Under the pieces are notes generated by a model that saw only the letters and a program-made list of their open reading frames with translations, was not told the origin of the DNA and ran no database searches. Of a stretch of 64,000 nt of DNA, positions 24,718-33,455 are shown piece after piece. The stretch is taken from assembly GCA_949297015.1 (NCBI GenBank), contig CASFRF010000023.1, forward strand, positions 47,293 to 111,292, given 5' to 3'. Each line of letters starts with the position of its first letter. Positions within the stretch are counted from its first letter, which is position 1. The DNA is from an uncultured bacterium (GTDB taxonomy: Bacteria > Verrucomicrobiota > Lentisphaeria > Victivallales > Victivallaceae). The position numbers were made by a program, and so were the translations under genes.

Positions 24718-26799
24718 CTAGGCCAGGAGTCCGTTCCGCGTGGTGTCCGCTTCCGGAGTCGAATTTCCGGTGAAGGCGCCTGCCGCCAGGAAGAGTTTCC
24801 CGGAATTCGGACCGGTCTTGCCGTCGTCCTGATCGGAAGGCGAACCCGGCGTCGGCAGCTCCGGGAGCGTCTGTTCCGGCAGAAGTGCAGAGCGCTCGGT
24901 GAAGCGGAATTCTTTGCGGTTATTGCTCTCATCCGATTCCAGGATCACGCCGCTGCTGTCGAGCTGAAGCTCGACCCAGAAGGTTTCCGCATCGCTCAGC
25001 CCGGAGACACTGCTGAATTTGATGGTCTTCGTGGTGGTCATTCCCGCCTTCAAGCTGCCGATCAGCACCGTGACGGTCCGGGCGTTCAATTGTTTCCGAT
25101 GGCCTGAGTCATCCAGAATGCCGTAATTGAGGGCCAGCTTGCAGAAGCGCCCGGTACTGACCGTACTGTCATTGTGAACGTCCACGGTGACCGAGACCGT
25201 CTTCCTCCCGTTTCTGGAGCTGGTGACCCGACCGACGGCGGCGGTGCATTCGAGGTCGGGAGCGTCGACGAAAAAGGTTTGGGAAAAGGAATTGTTGCGT
25301 TCGTCGGACTCCGCGATTTTGTTCAGGGCGTCGGTCTCCACCCGGACGGTGTGATTCCCGTAGGTGAGACGCCCCAGCGAGAGGTTCTTCAACGAGCTTT
25401 TGCCTTTGCCCAGCAGTCCGACCAGAACTTTTTTGTGAAGGACATTGTCCACATAGACATAGGCCGTCGAGTAGCTTGATGCCGCCACGGAACTGTCATT
25501 GGTGACCCGGAACCGAAGCGTAGTCGAGCGTGTGGTATCGGGCGGTGTCGAGCGCAGTGTGGCGGTGGTCCCGACAAACGACGGCGTCAGGTCGGGCGCG
25601 TCGCAGAAAACCGTTACGGATGCTTCATTGTTGCTCCGGTTGGAGTCGCCGGTGACGGAGCCGCCGTCCGCCACGACCTTGATGGTGTGGCTGCCGTACG
25701 AGAGTTTGTTCCATGACAGTATGAAGCTGCTGGTCTGGTTTCGGGAGAGTTTGCGCAACGCGATGGAGCCGGTGCGTTTGCCGTCCACATAGACGTAGAG
25801 CGTATTCGCCGCGGCCGTGGCGGTCCCGAGATTCTTGATGGAAACCGACAGTTGCAGTTTTTTCCCGGCCTGCGGGGTTTTGGTTCTCACCTGAAATTTG
25901 GTGATGCTCAGATCGGGGCGTCCGGGAACCGTTACGCCGCCGGAGCTTCCGCCGGACCCGGTGGAGGAGAGGGAGAAACGATAGGCGCCGAGCCCTGAGA
26001 CCGAGGAGTCGACCCGGATATAGTAGGTGGCGCCGGGCGTTACCGTGCAAACGCCGGAGCGAATCGCGTAATCGTTGTTGGACAGGACCGAAAGCAGTTT
26101 CCCGGAGGAGGACCATAACGTGACGTTGACCGTGTTGACGTAGCCTACCGGCATCACTTTCCAGTTCAATTTGGAGCCGTTCGGAACGAAACGATAGTAG
26201 TCGACATCGGCCTCATACCAGCGGACACTCAGGCTTCCGGAGACGGAAACGGTCGAAGATCCGATTCGCCCGAGCTGCTCCGCGGTGCTCATGGTGTCAT
26301 TCCAGTTGCCGGGGCCTTCATTCTCGGTGAAGGCGTAGTCGGCCAGCGTACCGGTGGCCGGGCCGTGGGTGGCGCCGAGCAGGTGGCCGACTTCGTGAAT
26401 GATGACATCGTGGACCAAGTCGTCTTCCGCCGTGGCATCCAGCAGGACGAACGCCTTGTCGTTGCGGATCCGGTTGCCGACGTCGAGGGTTTCCGCCATT
26501 CCGAGAAAGTCGCCGTACGGATCAAACGCCGGGCTCTTCCCGATGAATACCGTGGAAAAATCCTCCTCTTCCGGCGGCACGGCCGTAAAGACCGCAACTC
26601 CGGAAAAGTGTTGATTCAACGAGGCCAGGAGCAGCTCGATCCGTTCCGGGGTGAAGCCGGAATCGGCGACGGTGACCGTGGGCAGCGTCAACAGTTCCCC
26701 CTGATAGGAGGTGACGGCGCCATCGAAATCCAGCCAGATCCGTTGCAGATTTCCGGAATCCGGTCGCGCCATGCTCTCAAATCCGTCGCGGTCCCTCAT
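24718..26799 (-). CDS. Metzincin-type metalloprotease with PPC-like and three CARDB domains
   Basis: This is a 693-residue protein. A zinc-binding HEVGHLLGATH motif (His135, Glu136, His139, His145) and a likely Met-turn (NDTM, Met170) define a metzincin protease. Residues about 182-280 look like a prepeptidase C-terminal (PPC) domain. Three CARDB-like beta domains follow (about 295-400, 400-520, 520-650), each ending in a D-x-N/E-x-S-N-N pattern. The N-terminus (MRDRDGFESMARPDSGN, then IWLDFDGAVTSYQG) has no Sec signal peptide, so export by a non-Sec route or an unusual signal is possible. The last 25 residues are a distinct tail. AGGAG eight bases before the ATG and a near-consensus promoter fix the start. 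Confidence 0.8.
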   Translation of the reverse strand: MRDRDGFESMARPDSGNLQRIWLDFDGAVTSYQGELLTLPTVTVADSGFTPERIELLLASLNQHFSGVAVFTAVPPEEEDFSTVFIGKSPAFDPYGDFLGMAETLDVGNRIRNDKAFVLLDATAEDDLVHDVIIHEVGHLLGATHGPATGTLADYAFTENEGPGNWNDTMSTAEQLGRIGSSTVSVSGSLSVRWYEADVDYYRFVPNGSKLNWKVMPVGYVNTVNVTLWSSSGKLLSVLSNNDYAIRSGVCTVTPGATYYIRVDSSVSGLGAYRFSLSSTGSGGSSGGVTVPGRPDLSITKFQVRTKTPQAGKKLQLSVSIKNLGTATAAANTLYVYVDGKRTGSIALRKLSRNQTSSFILSWNKLSYGSHTIKVVADGGSVTGDSNRSNNEASVTVFCDAPDLTPSFVGTTATLRSTPPDTTRSTTLRFRVTNDSSVAASSYSTAYVYVDNVLHKKVLVGLLGKGKSSLKNLSLGRLTYGNHTVRVETDALNKIAESDERNNSFSQTFFVDAPDLECTAAVGRVTSSRNGRKTVSVTVDVHNDSTVSTGRFCKLALNYGILDDSGHRKQLNARTVTVLIGSLKAGMTTTKTIKFSSVSGLSDAETFWVELQLDSSGVILESDESNNRKEFRFTERSALLPEQTLPELPTPGSPSDQDDGKTGPNSGKLFLAAGAFTGNSTPEADTTRNGLLA

Positions 26800-26844
26800 G
26801 GTAAGCACTCCTGGGGTTTGGGGTTGCCAGATGGTTTTCCCATA

Positions 26845-26873
26845 AGTATAGCACAAAAATGCATAATAGTCAA
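26845..26873 (-). promoter_or_regulatory. Near-consensus promoter of the metalloprotease gene
   Basis: On the minus strand, TTGACT (26873-26868) is followed after exactly 17 bases by TATACT (26850-26845). The predicted start near 26838 gives a leader of about 40 bases. It excludes an upstream start at 26979, which would lie above the promoter. Confidence 0.8.
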
Positions 26874-26885
26874 ATATGCATGCGT

Positions 26886-26903
26886 TGAAATCAGCGGATT
26901 TCA
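26886..26903. promoter_or_regulatory. Palindrome between divergent protease and purL genes
   Basis: TGAAATC and GATTTCA form a perfect 7-bp inverted repeat around AGCG. It lies just upstream of the protease -35 and about 110 bases before purL, a usual place for an operator controlling either gene. The binder is unknown. A TACATT/TATAAA region at about 26955-26970 may hold the purL -10, without a clear -35. Confidence 0.4.
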
Positions 26904-27008
26904 GAAAAAAAAACCGGGTTCGCGCGATTTCGGACTTTATCTCTTCCGGTTCCGGTGCTACATTATAAAATGAGAGCAAGCGAGGAACTTTCCGGAAAGG
27001 TGAACGTG

Positions 27009-29984
27009 ATGAATTATCGTATCGAACTGGCCCCGTTGACCGTCTGGCGCGATGCGCGTGGGGAGAACGTCAAAAAAGAGATCGCCGGCTTTCTCCGGCT
27101 GCCGATCGAGCGGGTGCTCACCCGCGACGTTTACACCATCTCCGGCGCGCTGTCGGCCGAAGAGGTCTGGCGCGTGGCGGAGTTCCTGGTCAATCCGGTG
27201 CTTCAGGGCGTCCGCGTCGGCGACCGGAAGAGTGAGAACTTTCCGCAGTATCCGCGGCCCGATTTCGTGGTCGCCGTCGGCTTCAAGCCCGGCGTGACCG
27301 ACAACGTCGGCCGCACCGCCCGCGCCGCCGTGGGTGACATCATCGGCCGCAAGCTCGGCGAGGACGAGGCGATTTACAGCTCCGTGGAGTATTGGCTCTA
27401 CGGTCCCGAACTCGATGCCGCGGCGGCCGAAACCATCGGCAAAAAACTGCTGGCCAATGAACTGATCCAGACCGTGACCATCCGTGACGGCGCCACCGCG
27501 GAACGCGAGGGCATGCCCTGGAATCTGCCGGTGGTCGCCGCCGTCGGCGGCGGACAGGTCCGGAACTACAATCTGGAAGTCGATGACGCGGCGTTGATGG
27601 AGATCAGCCGCAAAGGCATTCTCGCCCTCTCGCTCGAGGAGATGAAGTCGATCCAGAACTACTTCCGGCACGCCACCGGACGCGAGGCCTACGGCTTGAC
27701 CGCGCAGCCGACCGATGTGGAGATGGAGGTGCTGGCCCAGACCTGGAGCGAACACTGCAAACACAAGATCTTCTCGGCCGCGATCGACTACACCGACGAG
27801 GAGACCGGGAAATCCTCCCGGATCGTCTCCTGCTACAAGACGTTCGTCAAACAGAGCACGGAGGAGATCGGGCGCGAGGTCGACTGGCTGGTGTCGGTCT
27901 TTCACGACAACGCCGGGGTGATTTCGTTCAACGATCAGGTCGATCTGGTCTACAAGGTCGAGACGCACAACAGCCCCTCGGCGCTCGACCCCTACGGCGG
28001 CGCCATGACCGGAATCGTCGGCGTCAACCGCGATCCGCTGGGGACCGGGCAGGGGGCAGATCTGTTGATCAACGTCTGGGGGTACTGCCTCGGCTCGCCG
28101 TTCTGCGCCGAGTCGGAGGTGCCCGAAGGACTGCTGCATCCGCGGCGGCTGCGCGACGGCGTGCACAAGGGCGTGATCGACGGTGGCAACCAGAGCGGCA
28201 TCCCCTACGGCTACGGCTGGGAGTACTTTGACGACCGCTACATCGGCAAACCCCTGGTCTACTGCGGCACGGTCGGCACGCTGCCCAAGCGCATCGGTTC
28301 GGTCCGGGGCTCCGAAAAATCGATCGAACCGGGCGATCTGGTGGTGATGGCCGGCGGCCGGATCGGCAAGGACGGCATCCACGGCGCGACCTTCTCCAGC
28401 GAGGAGCTGCACAAGGACAGTCCGGTGCAGGCCGTGCAGATCGGCGACCCGATCACCCAGAAGAAGATGGGGGATTTCATCCGCGAGGCCCGCGACCGCG
28501 GTCTCTACCGCTTCATCACCGACAACGGCGCGGGCGGGCTCTCCTCCAGCGTCGGCGAGATGGCCGAACTCTGCGGCGGCTGCCGGATCGATCTGGCCCG
28601 GGCGCCGCTGAAGTACGCCGGACTCGATCCCTGGGAGATTCTGGTCTCCGAGGCGCAGGAGCGGATGAGCTTTGCGGTGCCGCCGGAGAAAATCGAGGAG
28701 TTCCGCGCGCTGGCCGCGGCCCGCGACGTCGAGGTCTCCACGCTCGGAGAGTTCACCGACGACGGCAAGTTCCATATCCAGTATCAGGGGCGGACCGTGG
28801 CGTTGCTGGACATTCAGTTCATGCACGAAGGTCTGCCCCGGCTGGAGCTGCGGGCCCGCTGGAAGCGCCCGGTGTGGCCGGAGCCGGTGTTTCAGGACCG
28901 GGATCCGGCAGCCGATCTGGTGGAACTGATCGGGCGGCTCAACATCTGTTCCGACGAGGACAAGGCCCGGCAGTACGATCACGAGGTCAAGGGCCTGAGC
29001 GTGATCAAGCCCTTTGTCGGCAAGTGCCGCGACGTCCGGGGCGACGCCACCGTGACCATGATCGAACCGTTGAGCCGGGAGGGGGTGATTCTCTCCGGCG
29101 GGCTGCTGCCGCGTTACAGCGACATCGACACCTATCACATGGTCGCTTCGATCATCGACCTCGGCATCCGGCGGATCATCGCCGTGGGCGGCGAGCTCGG
29201 CCACATCGCCGGACTTGACAACTTCTGCTGGCCGGATCCGGTCCAGAGCGACAAGACCCCCGACGGCGAGTACAAGCTCGCGCAGCTGGTCCGGGCCAAT
29301 CAGGCGCTGTACGATTACACCAAGGCCTTCAAGGTCCCCTGCATCTCCGGCAAGGATTCGATGAAGAACGACAGCACCCGGGGCGGCCGGAAGATCTCGA
29401 TTCCGCCGACCGTGCTGTTCAGCACCATCTCCCGGATGGGCGACATCACCCGGGCGGTGACGCTCGATGCGAAGACCCCCGGTGATCTGGTCTATGTGCT
29501 GGGCGACACCAAACCGGAGCTCGGCGGCAGCGAATACTTCGCCATGCTGAACGCCACCGGCAACCGGGTGCCGCAGGTCGACGCGGCGCGGGCGCAGGAG
29601 CTGTACCGGAAGGTCGCGGCAGCGACGCAGCGCAAGCTGGTCGCTTCGCTGCACACGCCGGAGCTCGGCGGGCTCGGGGTGGCGCTGGCCAAGACCGCGC
29701 TGGGCGGGCGGCTCGGGCTGGAAGTGGATCTGGCGGCGATTCCGCAGTCGGAGCCCTGCTCGGTGCTGGAGCGGCTGTTCTCCGAAAGCAACAGTCGATT
29801 CGTGGCGACGGTGCGGCCGGAACACGCCGCGGAGTTTGAGCAGCTGCTGGCGGGCGTGCCCTGCGCCCGGGTCGGCCGGGTGATCGAGGAGCCGGTGTTG
29901 AAACTCTCGTCCGAATCCGGGAACTGGGAGATTCCGCTGGCGGCGTTGCTGGCTCATTACCGGGGCACTTTGGCGGGAATTTGA
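27009..29984 (+). CDS. purL: Phosphoribosylformylglycinamidine synthase, PurS-PurL fusion
   Basis: This 991-residue enzyme makes formylglycinamidine ribonucleotide in purine synthesis, using ATP and ammonia supplied by a glutaminase. The PurL core begins near residue 190 and shows WSEHCKHKIF, ETHNSPSALDPYGGAMTG and GKDSMKND. The first 170 residues appear to be two PurS-like units (endings LVNPVLQ and LLANELIQ). No glutaminase (PurQ) domain is attached, so PurQ must be encoded elsewhere. AAGG eight bases before the ATG at 27009 supports the start. Its TGA overlaps the ATG of the sigma factor gene by one base. Confidence 0.92.
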   Translation: MNYRIELAPLTVWRDARGENVKKEIAGFLRLPIERVLTRDVYTISGALSAEEVWRVAEFLVNPVLQGVRVGDRKSENFPQYPRPDFVVAVGFKPGVTDNVGRTARAAVGDIIGRKLGEDEAIYSSVEYWLYGPELDAAAAETIGKKLLANELIQTVTIRDGATAEREGMPWNLPVVAAVGGGQVRNYNLEVDDAALMEISRKGILALSLEEMKSIQNYFRHATGREAYGLTAQPTDVEMEVLAQTWSEHCKHKIFSAAIDYTDEETGKSSRIVSCYKTFVKQSTEEIGREVDWLVSVFHDNAGVISFNDQVDLVYKVETHNSPSALDPYGGAMTGIVGVNRDPLGTGQGADLLINVWGYCLGSPFCAESEVPEGLLHPRRLRDGVHKGVIDGGNQSGIPYGYGWEYFDDRYIGKPLVYCGTVGTLPKRIGSVRGSEKSIEPGDLVVMAGGRIGKDGIHGATFSSEELHKDSPVQAVQIGDPITQKKMGDFIREARDRGLYRFITDNGAGGLSSSVGEMAELCGGCRIDLARAPLKYAGLDPWEILVSEAQERMSFAVPPEKIEEFRALAAARDVEVSTLGEFTDDGKFHIQYQGRTVALLDIQFMHEGLPRLELRARWKRPVWPEPVFQDRDPAADLVELIGRLNICSDEDKARQYDHEVKGLSVIKPFVGKCRDVRGDATVTMIEPLSREGVILSGGLLPRYSDIDTYHMVASIIDLGIRRIIAVGGELGHIAGLDNFCWPDPVQSDKTPDGEYKLAQLVRANQALYDYTKAFKVPCISGKDSMKNDSTRGGRKISIPPTVLFSTISRMGDITRAVTLDAKTPGDLVYVLGDTKPELGGSEYFAMLNATGNRVPQVDAARAQELYRKVAAATQRKLVASLHTPELGGLGVALAKTALGGRLGLEVDLAAIPQSEPCSVLERLFSESNSRFVATVRPEHAAEFEQLLAGVPCARVGRVIEEPVLKLSSESGNWEIPLAALLAHYRGTLAGI

Positions 29985-30709
29985 TGACCGATCTGGAAAT
30001 CAGCGAACTGGTGAGCACCAATCTGCGGGTGGTGCTCAAAATCGCCCGGGAGTATCTCGGGCGCGGCCTCTCTTGGGAGGAGCTGGTGGCCGAGGGCAAC
30101 TACGGCATGCTGCTGGCCGCGCACCGCTTCGATCCGGCGCGGGGGGTGAAGTTCACCACCTACAGCGCTTGGTGGATCCGGCAGGCGATCCGCCGGGCGC
30201 TGCTCGAGCAGACGCAGGCGGTGCGGGTGCCGTTTCAGACCCGGATCAAGCTGCTGCGGTTGCAACGGGCGGCGGATCGGCTGCGGGAGCGCCTCGGGCG
30301 GGAGCCGGATGATGCCGAACTCGGCGCCGAACTCGGCATCAACGCCCGGACGGTGACCGAGCTCAAACGGGTGGGTTATGTGTCGGTTAATTCGCTGAAT
30401 GTCGAGATCCCGGGCCGCGACGACAGCGGAGAGCTGATCGAGCTGCTGGCCGACGGGGAGGAACAGGCGCCGGATTTGACCCTCTCGCGCAATGAGGAGC
30501 TGGCGTATTTGCTCAAACTGATGGAACGCCTTCCGGCCCGGGAGGCGAGGGTGCTGGAGCAGCGCTTCGGGCTCAACGGTCGGGAGGCGCGGACGCTCAA
30601 GGAGGTGGGTTCCGAGCTGGGGCTGACGGTGGAACGGGTGCGCCAGTTGCAGAATCAGGCGCTGGCCCGGCTGTTCGCGATGATGAATCCGGAGGAGACG
30701 ACACGGTGA
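29984..30709 (+). CDS. RpoD-related sigma factor without regions 1.1/1.2
   Basis: This is a 241-residue sigma70-family protein. Region 2 starts almost at the N-terminus (LRVVLKIAREYLGRGLSWEE, then VKFTTYSAWWIRQAIRRAL). Region 3 spans about residues 82-130. Region 4 is complete, with a DNA-binding helix-turn-helix (LKEVGSELGLTVERVRQLQ). Region 1, which moderates DNA binding in primary sigma factors, is absent, so this is an alternative sigma factor. Its ATG overlaps the purL stop (ATGA), and its own stop overlaps the dus start (GTGA), so all three are probably translated together. No anti-sigma gene is adjacent. Confidence 0.9.
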   Translation: MTDLEISELVSTNLRVVLKIAREYLGRGLSWEELVAEGNYGMLLAAHRFDPARGVKFTTYSAWWIRQAIRRALLEQTQAVRVPFQTRIKLLRLQRAADRLRERLGREPDDAELGAELGINARTVTELKRVGYVSVNSLNVEIPGRDDSGELIELLADGEEQAPDLTLSRNEELAYLLKLMERLPAREARVLEQRFGLNGREARTLKEVGSELGLTVERVRQLQNQALARLFAMMNPEETTR

Positions 30710-31665
30710 GTGTTCCCCTCTACCCGGAGGAGGCGCTGATTCTGGCGCCGCTGTCCGGCTACACCGATTGGGCCTACCGGCGTTCCGCCCGGCGTCACGG
30801 CTGCCGGTTCGCGTTCACGGAGATGGTGGACGCCGCGGCGCTGGCCTATGCGCGCGAGCGTTCGCAGGGATTGTTGCGGCGCGGCGCGGACGAGGAGTTT
30901 CTCGGCGTACAGCTGGTCGGACGCGATCCCGAGTTCCTCAAAAAAGCAGTCGCGGTACTCAACGAGTACTCTTTTGACGTGCTCGATTTCAACCTGGGCT
31001 GCCCGGTGCCGAAAGTGGCGAAAAAGGGGGCGGGGGCGGTGCTGGGGCGCGAGGTGTCGGCGGCGTTGGCCTGTTTCCGGCTGCTGGTCGAGCGGTCGCG
31101 GTTTCCACTCACGGCCAAAATCCGGATCGCCGATGCGCACGATCCGGAGCCGACCTTGGAACTCTGCCGGGGGCTGGCCGAGCTGGGGGCGCGGGCGATC
31201 ACCATTCACGGCCGGGTGCGGGAGGCGTACTACTCCGGGCCGGTGGCCTGGGAGCAGATTGCGCGGGTCCGCGAGGAGCTGGAGACGGTTCAGATCATCG
31301 CCAACGGCGGGGTGACCGATCTGGCCTCCTACGACCGGCTCCGGCGCGAGACCGGCTGCAAGGCGGTGATGCTGGCCCGGGGTGCCATGGGCAACCCCTG
31401 GCTGTTCGAGGAACTGACGCTGCGGGAGCGCTTCCGGGCGCCGACCCGGACCGAGCTGGCACACGAAATCGAGCTGCAGGTGGACGACATGATCGAACTC
31501 TACGGCGAGGAAGCCGCGCTGCGGCTGGCCCGCAAGATTCTGCACGACTATCTGGCCGGGCGGGGCTACCGGAGCGTCTGGCGGGCCCGGGCTTCGAGCC
31601 TGTGCCGGCGCTGCGAACTGGCCGCGTTGCTGCGGGAGTTTGTGGCCGAAAACCCGGGTTCCTGA
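30706..31665 (+). CDS. dus: tRNA-dihydrouridine synthase (DusB-like)
   Basis: This 319-residue FMN-dependent enzyme reduces uridines in the tRNA D-loop. Family marks are APLSGYTDWAYR at the N-terminus, DFNLGCPVPKVAKKGAGAVL (with the catalytic Cys), TAKIRI, TIHGRVREAYYSG, and ANGGVTD followed by MLARGAMGNPW. It starts with GTG in a 4-base overlap with the sigma factor stop. It is the last gene of the purL set. Confidence 0.92.
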   Translation: MSVPLYPEEALILAPLSGYTDWAYRRSARRHGCRFAFTEMVDAAALAYARERSQGLLRRGADEEFLGVQLVGRDPEFLKKAVAVLNEYSFDVLDFNLGCPVPKVAKKGAGAVLGREVSAALACFRLLVERSRFPLTAKIRIADAHDPEPTLELCRGLAELGARAITIHGRVREAYYSGPVAWEQIARVREELETVQIIANGGVTDLASYDRLRRETGCKAVMLARGAMGNPWLFEELTLRERFRAPTRTELAHEIELQVDDMIELYGEEAALRLARKILHDYLAGRGYRSVWRARASSLCRRCELAALLREFVAENPGS

Positions 31666-31709
31666 CCCGCGCCGCAGCGGAAAAAATGTGAAAAAGTACG
31701 CTTATGGTG

Positions 31710-31740
31710 TTGACGTTAACGGGAATTGGAGTAATATTAT
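31710..31740 (+). promoter_or_regulatory. Promoter of the HU/IHF-like gene
   Basis: TTGACG (31710-31715) and TATTAT (31735-31740), 19 bases apart, lie in an A/T-rich gap after dus. The leader to the ATG at 31805 is about 58 bases. The spacer is slightly long. Confidence 0.5.
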
Positions 31741-31804
31741 AGGCATGTTATTTCCGATAACTCAGAAACACGGTGAAACGTCTTAAATAACAGAGGTGGA
31801 TGAA

Positions 31805-32104
31805 ATGACGAAACGTGACCTGGTCGTGAAAATCGCGAAAGAGACCGGCTACATTCAGAACGATGTGGCCGAGGTCGTGCAGAAGACGCTCGACTACATC
31901 GCGCAGGACCTGATCGAGGGCAATACCATTGAACTGCGCAACTTCGGCGTTTTCGAGATCAAGGTCCGGAAGAGCCGGAAGGGCCGCAATCCGAATCAGC
32001 CCAAGAACGAGGTGATCATCCCCGAGCGCGCCGTGGTCAAGTTCCGCGCGGGCAAGGAGCTCAAGGACGCGGTCGAGAAGCTGGATCCGAAACGGTTTGC
32101 CTGA
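31805..32104 (+). CDS. hup: HU/IHF-family DNA-binding protein
   Basis: This 99-residue nucleoid protein bends and compacts DNA as a dimer. MTKRDLVVKIAKETGYIQND is the helical N-terminus. FGVFEIKVRKSRKGRNP is the beta-arm entry with the conserved GRNP turn. The tail FRAGKELKDAVEKL is typical of the family. HU versus IHF cannot be decided from sequence alone. GAGGTG six bases before the ATG at 31805 favours it over a GTG at 31796. It is monocistronic, with its own promoter and terminator. Confidence 0.92.
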   Translation: MTKRDLVVKIAKETGYIQNDVAEVVQKTLDYIAQDLIEGNTIELRNFGVFEIKVRKSRKGRNPNQPKNEVIIPERAVVKFRAGKELKDAVEKLDPKRFA

Positions 32105-32126
32105 GCAAAGCGTAAATCATGAAATG

Positions 32127-32166
32127 ACGCCGGAATAGAGATGGTTTCCGGCGTTGTTCGTTTTTT
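32127..32166 (+). terminator. Intrinsic terminator of the HU/IHF-like gene
   Basis: ACGCCGGAA (32127-32135) pairs with TTCCGGCGT (32146-32154), with a 10-base loop. TGTTCG and six T (32161-32166) follow. The T-run is slightly displaced from the stem. Confidence 0.7.
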
Positions 32167-32180
32167 CAGGTAGGAGGCAA

Positions 32181-33455
32181 ATGGCTGGTTTTTCCCCGCC
32201 GCCGGGTACGGCGGATATCTTTCCGGAGGAGGCGCGGCGCTGGCGGCAGTTGGAGAACACTGCCGCGGCGGTGTTCTCGCGCTACGGGTACGGCGAGCTG
32301 CGGACCCCGATGTTCGAATACACCGAGGTCTTCCAACGCGGACTCGGCGACGATACCGAGGTGGTGCAAAAGGAGATGTACACCTTCCACGATCGCGGCG
32401 GCCGCAGTCTGACGCTGCGGCCCGAGGGCACCGCCGGTGTGATGCGGGCGCTGCTCAATACCGAGGTCATGAACGGCGTCGAGCAGCGGGTCTACTACAT
32501 CGGGTCGATGTTCCGGGGCGAGCGGCCCTCGGCCGGAAGACGGCGGGAGTTCCATCAGATCGGCGTCGAAAACGTCGGCCGGATCGCGCCGGAACTCGAT
32601 GCCGAGTGCATCGCCATGTTGATGCATTTTCTGGAGGAGCTGGGCATTACCGGAGCCGAACTGCGGCTCAATACCCGGGGGGTGATGGCCGACCGGGGCC
32701 CGGCCGGAGAGTTGCTGCGCAACTATTTTGCCGCGCATCTCGACGCCATGTGTCCCGACTGTCGGACCCGGTTCGAGCGCAATATCTGGCGGATTCTGGA
32801 CTGCAAGCAGCCGGGCTGCCGGGCCGTGGTCGAACAGGTTCCCGATTATGTCGCCGCGTACAGCGCCGAGTCCCGCGCCTATTTCGAGCGGGTGCTGGCG
32901 GCGTTGGATTCGCTCGGGGTGCCGTATCTGGTCGACCGCTTTCTGGTGCGTGGACTCGACTACTATGTGCACACGGTGTTTGAAATCACCCACTCCGGGC
33001 TCGGCGGGCAGAACGCCATCGCCGGGGGCGGGCGTTATGAGCTGTTCCTGCCGGAGGTATCCCGTCCCGCGATCGGGGTGGGCTTTGCCGCCGGCATGGA
33101 GCGGCTGCTGCTGGTGCAGGATGCGCTCAAGGTCGGGGTTCCGGCCCCGGCTTCGGCGGCGGTCTATCTGGTCGGCTTGGGGGCCGCCGCCCGGCTGGCG
33201 AATCTGAAGTTGGCGGGGGAATTGCGCCATCGCGGCGTGGCCGTGGCGCTGGAGGTCGAGGAGAAATCCTTCAAGTCCCAGCTCCGGTCGGCCAACAAGT
33301 CCGGCGCGCGGTGGGCAGTGATCCGCGGCGAGGACGAACTGAATCGGCAGGTCGCGGTGATCAAGGATCTTGCTGATGGAACTCAAACCGAGGTCGCGGC
33401 GCCGGATTTGGGGCGCCGGCTCGAAGAGCTAAGCAATGGAGCAGGGCAATGCTGA
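32181..33455 (+). CDS. hisS: Histidyl-tRNA synthetase
   Basis: This 424-residue class II synthetase charges tRNA-His. Motif 2 is FRGERPSAGRRREFHQIGVE, the HisA signature is LVRGLDYYVHTVFE, and motif 3 is GVGFAAGMERLLL. The C-terminal anticodon-binding domain (about 330-424) is present. TAGGAGG four bases before the ATG at 32181 fixes the start. It overlaps adk by 7 bases. Confidence 0.96.
   Translation: MAGFSPPPGTADIFPEEARRWRQLENTAAAVFSRYGYGELRTPMFEYTEVFQRGLGDDTEVVQKEMYTFHDRGGRSLTLRPEGTAGVMRALLNTEVMNGVEQRVYYIGSMFRGERPSAGRRREFHQIGVENVGRIAPELDAECIAMLMHFLEELGITGAELRLNTRGVMADRGPAGELLRNYFAAHLDAMCPDCRTRFERNIWRILDCKQPGCRAVVEQVPDYVAAYSAESRAYFERVLAALDSLGVPYLVDRFLVRGLDYYVHTVFEITHSGLGGQNAIAGGGRYELFLPEVSRPAIGVGFAAGMERLLLVQDALKVGVPAPASAAVYLVGLGAAARLANLKLAGELRHRGVAVALEVEEKSFKSQLRSANKSGARWAVIRGEDELNRQVAVIKDLADGTQTEVAAPDLGRRLEELSNGAGQC

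Noticed and set aside
26800..26979. Upstream extension of the metalloprotease
   Set aside because: It crosses a near-consensus promoter and the purL leader. The extra residues show no signal peptide pattern.
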